Shown piece by piece: positions 1 to 8,702 of a DNA stretch of 64,000 nucleotides. This DNA comes from Granulicella sibirica. Its GTDB lineage: Bacteria > Acidobacteriota > Terriglobia > Terriglobales > Acidobacteriaceae. Location: assembly GCF_004115155.1 (NCBI RefSeq), contig NZ_RDSM01000001.1, positions 1,364,001 to 1,428,000 on the forward strand. Direction: 5' to 3'. The number at the start of each line of letters is the position of its first letter. The first letter of the stretch is position 1. The position numbers and the translations under genes are program-made. The notes under the pieces were generated by a model, which was not told the DNA's origin, ran no database searches, and saw only the letters and a list, made by a program, of their open reading frames with translations.

Positions 1-2
1 TC

Positions 3-1463
3 CTCGACTACCGCGAGCGTGCCCCCACTGCCGCCACCGCCGACATGTACCTCGACAAGGACAAGAACGTCATCAAAGGCCTCTCCACCGTCGGCTACAA
101 GGCGATCGGGGTTCCCGGCACCGTGGCTGGCCTCACCTACGCTCAAAAGACCTACGGACGCCTCACCCTCGCGCAAGACATGGCCCCAGCCATCCGCCTC
201 GCCACCAACGGCTTCGAGCTCACCGCCGAGGAGACAAAGTTCCTCCAGACCAAGTACATCGAAAAAGATCCCGAATCACACCGCATCTACCAGCGCAACG
301 GCGACTTCTACAAGCCCGGCGAGACCTTCGCTCAACCCGAACTCGCCAAGACCCTCGCCCGCATCGCCACCAACCCTGGCGACTTCTACCACGGTGACAT
401 CGCCAAGCGCCTAGCTGCCTTCGTGCAGGCCGGCGGAGGCCTCATCACCGAAAAAGACCTCGCCGACTACCAGGTCAAAGACCGCACGCCCCTCTACGGC
501 AAGTACCACGGCTACGACATCATCACCTCGCCACCGCCGTCCTCCGGTGGCATTGTCCTGCTGGAGATCCTCAACATCCTCTCCACCTACGACCTCCCCA
601 AGCTAGGTGCCGACCGCTCCGCCGCCCAGATGCACATCATCACCGAGGCCTTCCGCCGCGCCTACATGGACCGCAGCGACTATCTCGGCGACCCCGACTT
701 CAACGACATGCCTCTCACCCAGATGGCCGATCCGAAGTACGCCGCCGCATGGCGAGAGAGCATCGACCCCATCAAACCCACCCCATCCGAAGGCCTCAAG
801 CGCCCCGCCGGCTTTCTGCCTCCGCCACCCGCCGTTCCGCCCGTCCACGAGTCTCCCCAGACCACCCACTTCTCAGTCGTCGACAAGGATGGCAACGCCG
901 CCTCCAGCACCTACACCCTCAACAGCTTCTTCGGAGCTGGCATCACCGCCGGAAACGGCCTCGCCTTCGCCCTCAACGACGAGATGGACGACTTCACCGC
1001 GAAGGTCGGCGTGCCGAACATGTTCCGCCTCATCCAGGGCCCCGCGAACTCCATCGCCCCGGGCAAGCGCCCGCTCTCCGCCATGACGCCGACCATGATC
1101 ATCAAGGACAGCAAGCTGGTCATGATCCTCGGCTCTCCTGGCGGCTCAACCATCATCACCACGGTAGCCAACGACCTCATCAGCGTCCTCGACAATCACC
1201 TCTCCATCCAACAGGCCGCCGATGCTCCACGCTTCCACCACCAGTACCTTCCCGACCGCCTCGACGTCGAGAAGAAGTTCCCCATCGCTCCTGTCAACGA
1301 GCTCAAGGAGACCGGCTACACCGTCAATCGCGCCGGCGAATTCGACGAGAAGAGCCCTGGCCAGTGGGGCGACAGTGAGCTCATCTATATCGACCCGAAG
1401 TCTGGTCTCATCACCGGCGGACAGGATCAGCGACGCCACTTCGGAAAGGCCGCAGGCTACTAA
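3..1463 (+). CDS. ggt: Gamma-glutamyltransferase (glutathione hydrolase), 5'-truncated
   Basis: The reading frame is open from base 3 and begins with DYRERAPTAAT, which matches the D-[FY]-R-E-x-A-P motif near the N-terminus of this family, so the true start lies before the window. The enzyme is an Ntn hydrolase that self-cleaves and moves or hydrolyses the gamma-glutamyl group of glutathione, normally in the periplasm. The cleavage site and nucleophile is the first Thr of TTHFSVVDKDGNA (codon at 861-863), which would be the first residue of the small subunit. The substrate-loop motif GSPGGSTIITTV is also present. About 486 residues are visible and the C-terminus is complete. The signal peptide cannot be checked because it is outside the window. 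A short inverted repeat (AGGTTA/TAACCT, 1523-1539) follows the stop and could be a weak terminator. Confidence 0.95.
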   Translation, partial: LDYRERAPTAATADMYLDKDKNVIKGLSTVGYKAIGVPGTVAGLTYAQKTYGRLTLAQDMAPAIRLATNGFELTAEETKFLQTKYIEKDPESHRIYQRNGDFYKPGETFAQPELAKTLARIATNPGDFYHGDIAKRLAAFVQAGGGLITEKDLADYQVKDRTPLYGKYHGYDIITSPPPSSGGIVLLEILNILSTYDLPKLGADRSAAQMHIITEAFRRAYMDRSDYLGDPDFNDMPLTQMADPKYAAAWRESIDPIKPTPSEGLKRPAGFLPPPPAVPPVHESPQTTHFSVVDKDGNAASSTYTLNSFFGAGITAGNGLAFALNDEMDDFTAKVGVPNMFRLIQGPANSIAPGKRPLSAMTPTMIIKDSKLVMILGSPGGSTIITTVANDLISVLDNHLSIQQAADAPRFHHQYLPDRLDVEKKFPIAPVNELKETGYTVNRAGEFDEKSPGQWGDSELIYIDPKSGLITGGQDQRRHFGKAAGY

Positions 1464-1947
1464 CTTACGCTCCGCATCCAGACCAGCACTGCCGTCTACC
1501 GCGACGAAGCGGGTTGCGAAGTAGGTTAACAAGTAACCTCCGCCCACAAAGTTTCAAGGGCGCATGCCACCCACAGAGAGCGCCTCCCTACAACTTCCGG
1601 ACCAGTTTTTTCTTGCAATTTTCATCCTCCGGCGATACGGTAGAGCCACTCCTTGTCCCAATCGGCGGTTTTTCTTCGCTGGAAGATCGCCGATCTCAGT
1701 CAGAAGCGGTAGCTATGAACCCCGCTTCGGCCGGCCATGGTCGTACACATCCGCCCCAGAGGTGGAGCTTTCGTTCGTGTTCCCGTGAGCCCCTTTCCAA
1801 GGCTCTTCACACCCACGATGGACTAACGGCCCGCAGCAAGTGAAGTATCCAAAAGTGAATACCAACGGGCAGGCTTTCATGGCCGCTCGCTCAACCGTCG
1901 TTCCGACGGCAATAACCCTCTGTTCCCTTTTTCGGAGACCACCGTAC
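1464..1947. other. 484-bp intergenic region and leader of TonB receptor 1
   Basis: I see no convincing gene here. The short open frames on either strand have no clear ribosome site and no recognisable product. The region holds a 6-bp inverted repeat after the ggt stop (1523-1539), a run of six T (about 1606-1611), and a perfect hairpin CCGTCG-TTC-CGACGG at 1895-1909, about 40 bases before the receptor start. That hairpin could lie in the 5' leader of the receptor mRNA, but no riboswitch class is recognisable. Confidence 0.6.
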
Positions 1948-4900
1948 ATGACTATTCCCCCCCGCAGGCACAGCCTCCTTCAGGTTCTGAGCCTGCTTCT
2001 TCTCGTCTTCCTTGTCACGGTTCCACAGCTTCACGCGCAGACCTTTCGCGGAGGCATCAACGGAACCGTCACCGACCAGACCGGAGCCGTGGTCGCCGGG
2101 GCAACCGTCGTCGCCACCGACGTCGGAACCGCCGTTACCCACAACTCCGTAAGCTCCTCAGGCGGCGACTTCCTTTTCCAGGATTTGCCCCTCGGCGACT
2201 ACACCGTCACCGTGGCCATGTCCGGTTTCTCCACCGCCAAGTACGACAAGGTACCCGTCTCGGCCGGAGCCATCTATACCCTCCCGGTCAAGCTCGCCGT
2301 CTCCAGCAACGGCACCATCATTGAGGTCAACGCCGCCTCCATCGCCCTCGACACCACGACCGTCACCCAGAACACCGTCCTCGACGCCAAGACCGTCGAA
2401 GACCTCCCGCTCAACGGACGAGACTTCACCCAGATGATCGCCCTCACCCCCGGCTTCGGCGGCTACTCTGGCGGCGGCTTCGGCTCCCTGAACGGAACCC
2501 GCGCCAACCAGCTCAACTGGCAGATCGACGGTGTCGACAACAACGACCTCTGGCATAACATTCCCGCTGTTAACCAGGGCGGTGTCTCCGGCATCGCCGG
2601 AATCATCCTGCCCATTGACGCGGTCGATCAGTTCAACGCACAGACTCAATCTGGTCCCGAAGGCGGCCGTAACCCCGGCGGCACCGTCAACCTGACCCTT
2701 AAGGCAGGAACAAATCAGCTTCACGGCACCGTCTACTACTTCAACCGCAATGAGCTCTTCGGAGCCAAGAGCCCCTTCTCTGATACCAAGGCGAAGGTCC
2801 GCAACTACAACACCGGCTTCTCTGTCGGTGGTCCCTTCATCAAGGACAAGCTCTTCGGCTTCCTGACCTTCGAACATCAGCGCTTCGTCATCGGTCAGTC
2901 GGGAAACGCAACTCTGCCGTCCGTAGGATGGCAGAACCAGGCCAAGGCAATTCTCGCTGCCAAGGGTGTCGCCGTAAATCCTCTCATGACGAACGTGTTG
3001 AATGCAGTGTACGGAGCGGGCAACCTCGCACAGGATACGACCGGAGTGGTCAGCAACTTCCACTCGAACGATCCTGAGTATGGCTACAGCTGGAACGGCC
3101 TCGCCAAGGTCGATTACACCCTGTCCCAGAAGGACACCCTCAGCGCTCACTGGTTCGTCGGTCAGGGCAATCAGGTCGCACCAACGTCCTCGCACCTCCT
3201 GGCATATTACGAAGTTGCTCCCATCCACGTCCAGAACATCGCAATCGTCGAAAACCACGTCTTCTCCAACAGCATCACCAACCAGGTCCTCGCTGGAGTC
3301 AACTACTTCAACCAGGTCTTCGACGACAATCAGACCAATCAGAACGTCCAGAGCCTCGGCTTTATCACCGGAGCCACCTTTCCCAACGCACCGAACATCA
3401 GCATCGGCAGCTTCGACCCAGTCGGCGAGACGCCTCCCGAGGGGCGTAACGACATCACCGGCCACCTCACCGATCAGCTCTCCTGGGTCAAGGGCAAGCA
3501 CCAGCTCCGCTTCGGCGGCGAATACCGTCAAGCTCAGCTTGACGAGTTCTACCACCGTCACGCCACAGGCTCTTTCACCTTCGATGGAAGCCAGGTTGCC
3601 GGAACGACCGGTTACGCCGCTGCCCTCGCCGACTTCCTCGCCGGTAAGACTTCGGCTGCCAGCATCACAATCGGCGATCCAGAGCGTCAGGTATTCGTCA
3701 ACACCTGGTTTCTGAACGCAGGCGACTCCTGGCAAGTCACGCCGAAGTTGAACTTCAACTACGGCGTCCGCTATGACTATGAAGGACCGCTCCACAACCA
3801 GTACCAGAACATGTCGGTCTTCCGTCCTGCCTTGACAGCGAGCAATGGACTGGCCTTCCAGGGCAACCAGGTCGATTCGCTCTATCCGAAGTACTACAAG
3901 AACATCAGCCCACGCCTCGGCCTTAGCTATCAGGTCGATGAAAACACCGTCCTCCGCGCTGGCTACGGTTGGTACGCCGACACCCCGAACCTCAACCCTT
4001 TCCTCGATAACCGTCCCGGCAACCAGGCACCCAACGGTGTCGAAGGAAACCCCGGCGGCGGAAGCCCCGTCTACAACATCGCCGCGGCAAACGGCGGAAA
4101 CAACACCACCATTGTTCAGGGCGTGCCGATCTTCCCCTCCGCGATCAGCTACCCCTGCTCAGCCTCTTCGACCTGCGGTGTCTTCAGCGTAGCGCCAAAC
4201 TTCCGCCCCTCCTATAACGAAAACTACAGCCTCAACGCCGAGCACACGATCAACAAGTACACCATCGCCCAGCTCGGGTACGTCGGTTCCTCGGCACGTC
4301 ATCTCCTGTCCCTCCTCGACATCAACCAGGCACAGCCCGGCGTATACACCGATACGGTCGATCCCGTCACTGGCGTCACGCTCGTTGGCGCTGACTTCAA
4401 ACGCCAGCAGACACGACCCTACTTCTCCACCTACTCGCAGTACGGCAACATCAACCAGATCTCCAGCATCGGCACCGCGAACTACAACTCGCTTCAGGCT
4501 CAGCTTCGCGTCAACGGCTGGCATCACATCACCACCCAGGCGGTTTACACCTGGGCGCACAATATGGACGAAGTCTCTCAGTACCGCGGCACGCTTGCCC
4601 AGGACAGCCGCAACTTCAAGGGGGACTACGGCAACTCCGACTACGACACTCGCAACAACTTCACCGCGTTTGCGAGCTATGAGGTTCCCGGCTCTCAGCA
4701 CCTCAAACTGCTGACGAACGGCTGGCAGGTAAACGGCCTCGTGAACTTCCACGGCGGTCAACCCTTCCAGATCTTCGCCGGAGCCGACGTAAGCGGAGTC
4801 AACGAAGGTCTTGATCGCGTCAACCAGATCGCTCCTGCAAAGACCGGCATCAACGGTCAACATCCGAACGTAAATTGGATCGATCTGAGCGCGTTCGCCC

Positions 4901-5193
4901 TGCCGACTGCCGGTACCTTCGGAAACTTGCGTCGTAACCAGTTCTACGGCCCCGGCTTCTCGGATGTCGATCTCTCGTTCTTCAAGAACACCAAGATCTA
5001 CGAGAGACTCACCGTCCAGTTCCGCGCGGAGCTGTTCAACACCTTCAACCGCGTCAACTACGCCCCACCAAACATCAGCTTCGGTTCCGGAACCGCAACC
5101 TTGAACGACACCATCGGCGACTACAACGGAGCCCCTGGTATCGGTTCAGGCGAGCCCTTCAACGCACAGTTCGGCGCGAAGATCATCTTCTAA
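1948..5193 (+). CDS. Oar-like TonB-dependent receptor with N-terminal carboxypeptidase-regulatory domain
   Basis: This is an outer-membrane receptor of the large Acidobacteriota type (1081 residues), which probably imports an oligosaccharide or another polymer fragment; the substrate cannot be read from sequence. The frame is open from 1840, but the ATG at 1948 is preferred: GGAGA precedes it (about 1935) and it gives a classic signal peptide (charged start, a Leu-rich core LLLLVFLVTV, cleavage near LHAQ). Next comes a CarboxypepD_reg fold (GGINGTVTDQTGAVVAGATV, with FLFQDLPLGDYTVTV), then a plug-like segment (LPLNGRDFTQMIALTPGF and QIDGVDNNDLWHN), then a long Ser/Asn/Tyr-rich beta-barrel ending in FGAKIIF with a C-terminal Phe. 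No TonB, ExbB or ExbD gene is nearby. A strong terminator follows at 5218-5252. Confidence 0.92.
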   Translation: MTIPPRRHSLLQVLSLLLLVFLVTVPQLHAQTFRGGINGTVTDQTGAVVAGATVVATDVGTAVTHNSVSSSGGDFLFQDLPLGDYTVTVAMSGFSTAKYDKVPVSAGAIYTLPVKLAVSSNGTIIEVNAASIALDTTTVTQNTVLDAKTVEDLPLNGRDFTQMIALTPGFGGYSGGGFGSLNGTRANQLNWQIDGVDNNDLWHNIPAVNQGGVSGIAGIILPIDAVDQFNAQTQSGPEGGRNPGGTVNLTLKAGTNQLHGTVYYFNRNELFGAKSPFSDTKAKVRNYNTGFSVGGPFIKDKLFGFLTFEHQRFVIGQSGNATLPSVGWQNQAKAILAAKGVAVNPLMTNVLNAVYGAGNLAQDTTGVVSNFHSNDPEYGYSWNGLAKVDYTLSQKDTLSAHWFVGQGNQVAPTSSHLLAYYEVAPIHVQNIAIVENHVFSNSITNQVLAGVNYFNQVFDDNQTNQNVQSLGFITGATFPNAPNISIGSFDPVGETPPEGRNDITGHLTDQLSWVKGKHQLRFGGEYRQAQLDEFYHRHATGSFTFDGSQVAGTTGYAAALADFLAGKTSAASITIGDPERQVFVNTWFLNAGDSWQVTPKLNFNYGVRYDYEGPLHNQYQNMSVFRPALTASNGLAFQGNQVDSLYPKYYKNISPRLGLSYQVDENTVLRAGYGWYADTPNLNPFLDNRPGNQAPNGVEGNPGGGSPVYNIAAANGGNNTTIVQGVPIFPSAISYPCSASSTCGVFSVAPNFRPSYNENYSLNAEHTINKYTIAQLGYVGSSARHLLSLLDINQAQPGVYTDTVDPVTGVTLVGADFKRQQTRPYFSTYSQYGNINQISSIGTANYNSLQAQLRVNGWHHITTQAVYTWAHNMDEVSQYRGTLAQDSRNFKGDYGNSDYDTRNNFTAFASYEVPGSQHLKLLTNGWQVNGLVNFHGGQPFQIFAGADVSGVNEGLDRVNQIAPAKTGINGQHPNVNWIDLSAFALPTAGTFGNLRRNQFYGPGFSDVDLSFFKNTKIYERLTVQFRAELFNTFNRVNYAPPNISFGSGTATLNDTIGDYNGAPGIGSGEPFNAQFGAKIIF

Positions 5194-5217
5194 CCCGAGC
5201 TCAACCCGCTGCAAAAG

Positions 5218-5252
5218 GAGCCCCTGTCCGCATCCCGGACAGGGGCTCTTCC
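5218..5252 (+). terminator. Rho-independent terminator after TonB receptor 1
   Basis: A perfect 13-bp GC-rich stem (GAGCCCCTGTCCG at 5218-5230, complement at 5236-5248) closes a 5-base loop. It is preceded by AAAAG and followed by a short T-rich tail (TTCCCTTT). It lies 25 bp after the receptor stop codon. Confidence 0.88.
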
Positions 5253-5307
5253 CTTTGCGACCCACGTTTCGTCCGACGTCCATGATGAGATCAAGTGCTT
5301 TCGATTG

Positions 5308-5389
5308 AAGACTTTACAGGATCTACCTCAATAGAATCAAGACTTTAGCGTCGAAGTCCAACGCTAAGTCTCATCGTTCGAAGACTTTA
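5308..5389. repeat. Three short AAGACTTTA repeats with an embedded inverted repeat
   Basis: The 9-mer AAGACTTTA occurs at 5308-5316, 5339-5347 and 5381-5389 in the gap between two convergent genes. Between the second and third copy, GACTTTAGCG (5341-5350) is nearly complementary to CGCTAAGTC (5362-5370). These could be sites for a DNA-binding protein or part of the transcription end of the reverse-strand esterase gene. No known element is recognised. Confidence 0.5.
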
Positions 5390-5418
5390 GGCCATTTACC
5401 CCATACCGGGGTGGGTAC

Positions 5419-6186
5419 CTACTTCGCGTCGATGGACTTCTCCACGAGTGGCTCCATAATCGCGTATCCCGCAGCCGTTGGATGAACGCCATCCGAGCTC
5501 AGCCCATCCTTCATGCCGCCCGCTACGGTTGTCATGACCGAGTGATAATCGACGTAGGTGATCCCGCTCTTCGCTGCGTAGTCCTTCATCCACGCATTCA
5601 GCGCAATGATCTTCGGTGCCGGCTCCAGACCTTTTCGCCAAGGGAAGTCGAATGCCGGAAGGATTGAGCAGAGGATCACCCGGATCCCATGTGCCTTCGC
5701 CAGGTCCGCCATCGTCTCGATGTTCTCCTCGGTCATCAGCGGCGTCATCGGTCCGGTGTTCCCAGCCACATCATTGGTCCCCGCCAGGATGACCACAGCC
5801 TCGGGGTGCAGGTCGATCACATCCTGCCGGAACCGCACCACCATTTGCGGTGTCGTCTGCCCACTGATTCCGCGCCCGACATATGGCTTGCCCGGGAAGA
5901 ACACAGAGGCATTTGCCGGCTTGGCCCAGTTATCCGTAATGGAGTCCCCATAGAACACCACCCGTCCCGCCGTCTCCGCAGGCAGAGCCTTATTGGCCTC
6001 GGCGTAGCGCCCAAGCTGCGGCCAATCGGCAAGCTGCTTCTTCATCCGGTCCGCCTCGGACGGGGATGCTGCGGAAGGCTGTCCCGAGGTAACCACCCCC
6101 TGCCCCACCTTCAACGTCGTCCCCTGCCCATACCCGGTAGCCACCCCCGCCAACAACGCCACTCCCATCCAACCCATGCGAATCAT
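5419..6186 (-). CDS. Exported SGNH/GDSL-family esterase (acylhydrolase)
   Basis: This is a 255-residue hydrolase of the SGNH fold, likely secreted and acting on acetyl or other ester groups of sugars or lipids. The ATG at 6186 has a very good GGAGG six bases upstream. A short signal peptide (about residues 1-20, GVALLAGVATGYG) is followed by a linker. Block I is FYGDSITDNW with the nucleophile Ser82, block II contains GRGISGQTT, block III is LAGTNDV, and block V is DGVHPTAAGY with the catalytic Asp and His. All four catalytic positions are intact. It sits next to sugar-uptake proteins, so a carbohydrate esterase role is plausible but inferred. Confidence 0.88.
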   Translation of the reverse strand: MIRMGWMGVALLAGVATGYGQGTTLKVGQGVVTSGQPSAASPSEADRMKKQLADWPQLGRYAEANKALPAETAGRVVFYGDSITDNWAKPANASVFFPGKPYVGRGISGQTTPQMVVRFRQDVIDLHPEAVVILAGTNDVAGNTGPMTPLMTEENIETMADLAKAHGIRVILCSILPAFDFPWRKGLEPAPKIIALNAWMKDYAAKSGITYVDYHSVMTTVAGGMKDGLSSDGVHPTAAGYAIMEPLVEKSIDAK

Positions 6187-6233
6187 CCAAAATCCTCCGT
6201 TCGAGCCAGTCTACTTGGACGGCAACTCGCAGG

Positions 6234-7604
6234 CTAGAAGATGATCCGCGCGCGGGCGCTTACCAGAGCCCGTACCGCGCTCTGTGTGGCATAGGTAGGA
6301 TGGATCGAGACCTCCATGTCCGGCCCCACCTCCACACTCCGCGTCAGCCGCAGCCGGTAGAAGGTCTCGAAGATGGACTCATGGTGCTTTCCCTGGAAGT
6401 TCGGTTCCGTATAGCTCAAAGAGGCCCCGAACATATCCCCATGCCGCCCGAACGGATGCGTCTGCACCACTCCAAGCGTATCCGTCTGACGGATCGAGGT
6501 GCCGCGCGGCGTGGCGAAGCCGACTTTCGCAAACGGCGCCCACCCGTTCTCGAACTCATGCTCAAAGGCGAATGCCCCGCCGTAGCCGCTCCCCAGATTC
6601 TTCGTATCCTCCCGGTACATGCCAAGGCGAAAATCGGAGTACTTGCTCCCCGGAGATCCGGTGAACCATCCCGCCTCAATCGCTTCCAGGTACTTCCGAT
6701 CCTCGAGTGTCTTGATGTTGGTGTACTGCGATCCCTCGGTATCGACCGCAAGCGCATGCACATAGATATGCCGCGTCGCCTGCACTTCAACAGCCGCCCC
6801 ACCCGCGTACGTCCCGTCGGAAGCGACAGCGAGGTTGCCGTCGTTCTCGCCGTTCAGGAACTGCGTACGCTCGTCGTTGTTGTACATGCTCAGGCTGATG
6901 TACTCATTCGGGTGGATCTTGCCCAAGTAGAACGAGAGCCTCTTGGACCAGAAGTCCTGCCGCCAGTAGAGGATGTTCAGCGTGATCGGTCTCTGCGCGC
7001 CGCCCCCTTGCAGACAGTTCAGGAAGACCCCCGACCCAAGCTGGTCGCTCAGATTGAACTGTTGGCTCACGCCGAGGTTTGTGCCCGAACGGACTAGCAG
7101 AAAAACAGACCCCGCCGTCTTGCCATGGTCATAGGCCGCCCAATTCGCCGTGAAGTCCAGCCTCCCGCTCCCCTGGTTATGACGATCCACCCCGTCCGGC
7201 ACCGTGGCGGCGTACTGATCGAGCAGTGTGTAGGAAGCGGTGAACTTCACGCGCTCCCCCCTTGCCACCGATCGCGCCACCTCGCGTACGGCCTCGGGAA
7301 AAGCGCCAAATGGATCTCCTTCTACGAGTGGGTCGGCCGGCACTTTCGCCAATGCGGCGGAGTCCACGTCGAGCGTTTGCCGAATCTGAACCGGTGGCGG
7401 CTTCTGCACGACGCCGTCAGTCGTCTGCTGAGAAGCTCCGGCCTGATTGCTCTGCCCGACAGGATCACCCCCCTTTGCGGCCTGGCCCGATGACACGCCA
7501 GCGAGAAGCAGCCAAAGCAACAGGCCGAGCCGGCTCGGGGTCAGGACCTGCCGATCTTTCTGGAACAACGTGCGTCCATCCGCCCATCCAGTCTCGTGTC
7601 TCAC
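6234..7604 (-). CDS. OprB-like carbohydrate-selective porin
   Basis: This is a predicted outer-membrane beta-barrel (456 residues) resembling the OprB family, which lets sugars diffuse across the outer membrane. Features that fit are the segments WRQDFWSKRLSFYLGKIHPNEYI, AFEHEFENGWAPFAKVGFATPRG and ESIFETFYRLRLTRSVEVGPDMEVSIHP, and the terminal Phe typical of barrel insertion. The N-terminus has a hydrophobic signal (LGLLLWLLLAGVSSGQA), but about 25 residues precede it, so an internal TTG start near codon 14 is possible. The next 80 or so residues are low-complexity Gln/Pro-rich linker. It is divergent from the sugar isomerase-like gene at 7761 and fits a shared role in sugar use. Confidence 0.8.
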   Translation of the reverse strand: MRHETGWADGRTLFQKDRQVLTPSRLGLLLWLLLAGVSSGQAAKGGDPVGQSNQAGASQQTTDGVVQKPPPVQIRQTLDVDSAALAKVPADPLVEGDPFGAFPEAVREVARSVARGERVKFTASYTLLDQYAATVPDGVDRHNQGSGRLDFTANWAAYDHGKTAGSVFLLVRSGTNLGVSQQFNLSDQLGSGVFLNCLQGGGAQRPITLNILYWRQDFWSKRLSFYLGKIHPNEYISLSMYNNDERTQFLNGENDGNLAVASDGTYAGGAAVEVQATRHIYVHALAVDTEGSQYTNIKTLEDRKYLEAIEAGWFTGSPGSKYSDFRLGMYREDTKNLGSGYGGAFAFEHEFENGWAPFAKVGFATPRGTSIRQTDTLGVVQTHPFGRHGDMFGASLSYTEPNFQGKHHESIFETFYRLRLTRSVEVGPDMEVSIHPTYATQSAVRALVSARARIIF

Positions 7605-7746
7605 ATCGCTCCTTCGCCGGTGCTATCGTCCGGCAAACACTAAAGCCGTAGCACACCACATCGCGGAGGCGTGTGTCTTGTCAGAAAGGATCGCGCCATG
7701 CACAATGCAAGTCGTCTTCTGGTGTTTGGTCCACCACTCCATCCTG

Positions 7747-7760
7747 TACCCTTAACCAAA
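7747..7760 (+). promoter_or_regulatory. Possible -10 element (TACCCTTAAC) for a near-leaderless start
   Basis: TACCCT at 7747-7752 stands 8 bases before the ATG at 7761, where no Shine-Dalgarno is visible. If it is a -10 box, transcription would begin at or next to the ATG. The same 10-mer occurs before the valS start at 28124. This is an inference from position only. Confidence 0.3.
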
Positions 7761-8627
7761 ATGCAACCCGGAATCTCCACCCACGTCCTCCTGCAGCAAC
7801 GCCTTCATCCCGGGCATCTCGATGCCTTCGCCCGAGCCGGTGCGCGGCATCTCGAACTCTTCGCGGCGCGCCACCACTTTGATTACACTGACCGGTCTGC
7901 AGTTCGGGAGATCGCCAACTGGTTCCGCGCGAACGATGTGACCCCATCGCTCCATCAGCCCCTCTACACTGAGGCCCGCTGGTCACGCCACGTCGCACCA
8001 ACGCTGAATCTCATCGCGGGCGACAAGTCCCGGCGAATCGAAGCGATGGACGAGGTCAAGCGCGCACTGGAGACAGCCGAACAGATTCCGCTTGCCACCG
8101 TCGTTCTTCACCTCGGACTACTGCACGATCCGTGGACGCCGCACTCGCTTGAGCACTCGCTCACGGCCATTGAGCACCTCAAAGCATTCGCGAGCCCACT
8201 TGGCGTCCGCCTCCTGCTTGAGAACCTGCACAACGACGTCACTACGCCGGATCATCTTCTCGAGGTCGTTCGCGTCGGGCACTTTGATACTGTCGGGGTC
8301 TGCTTCAATATCGCTCACGCGCATCTTTCCCCGGAACAGACCACTGATGGCATCCTGCCTGGCTTGGAGCTTCTGAAGCCGCGGGTCGCTACGCTTCACC
8401 TCTCGGATAATGACGGCCGTATCGACCAACATCTGTGGCCCGGGTCCATCGAGAAGAACGGTATCGACTTCCCGGCGGTCCTTCCCAGCCTGAGTGCCCT
8501 TCCGCCGAAGACTCCGTGGATCGTCGAGATCGCCCACGATACGAACGAGGATCTCGATGCCCTCACCGCACACTTCACACAGACACTCGACAACTTCCGC
8601 CGCCTTGAAGAGATCGTAAACCGCTAA
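7761..8627 (+). CDS. TIM-barrel sugar phosphate isomerase/epimerase family protein
   Basis: The protein (288 residues from the ATG at 7761) belongs to the xylose isomerase-like/AP endonuclease 2 superfamily. Members bind divalent metal in a TIM barrel and isomerise or epimerise sugars or inositols. Visible metal-site candidates are HQPLYTE (residues around 60), VLHLGLLHDPW, LLENLHND with the family Glu, VCFNIAHAHLSPE, LHLSDNDGRIDQH and WIVEIAHDT. The frame extends 30 codons further upstream, but that extension shows no family similarity and overlaps the probable promoter, so it is likely not translated. It may act on sugars brought in by the neighbouring porins; the substrate is unknown. Confidence 0.82.
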   Translation: MQPGISTHVLLQQRLHPGHLDAFARAGARHLELFAARHHFDYTDRSAVREIANWFRANDVTPSLHQPLYTEARWSRHVAPTLNLIAGDKSRRIEAMDEVKRALETAEQIPLATVVLHLGLLHDPWTPHSLEHSLTAIEHLKAFASPLGVRLLLENLHNDVTTPDHLLEVVRVGHFDTVGVCFNIAHAHLSPEQTTDGILPGLELLKPRVATLHLSDNDGRIDQHLWPGSIEKNGIDFPAVLPSLSALPPKTPWIVEIAHDTNEDLDALTAHFTQTLDNFRRLEEIVNR

Positions 8628-8669
8628 TCCCATCCTGTACGGCGGTAGGCTGCCGGGCAGGGATGGGAT
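8627..8669. terminator. Possible bidirectional terminator hairpin
   Basis: ATCCCATCC (8627-8635) pairs with GGATGGGAT (8661-8669) across a 25-base loop that itself is GC-rich. It lies between two convergent stop codons (8627 and 8703). There is no clear T-run on either side, so confidence is moderate. Confidence 0.5.
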
Positions 8670-8702
8670 CGGTGGTCGTGCGCTTAATATAACGAGTTCG
8701 GT

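Noticed and set aside
1686..1696. Palindrome GATCGCCGATC in the leader region of receptor 1
   Set aside because: Short and not repeated; expected by chance in GC-rich DNA.
2158..3795. Open frame of 545 codons antisense to TonB receptor 1
   Set aside because: It is a shadow of the receptor gene on GC-rich DNA: Val/Gly/Asp-rich, no known domain, no ribosome site, wholly inside a well-supported gene.
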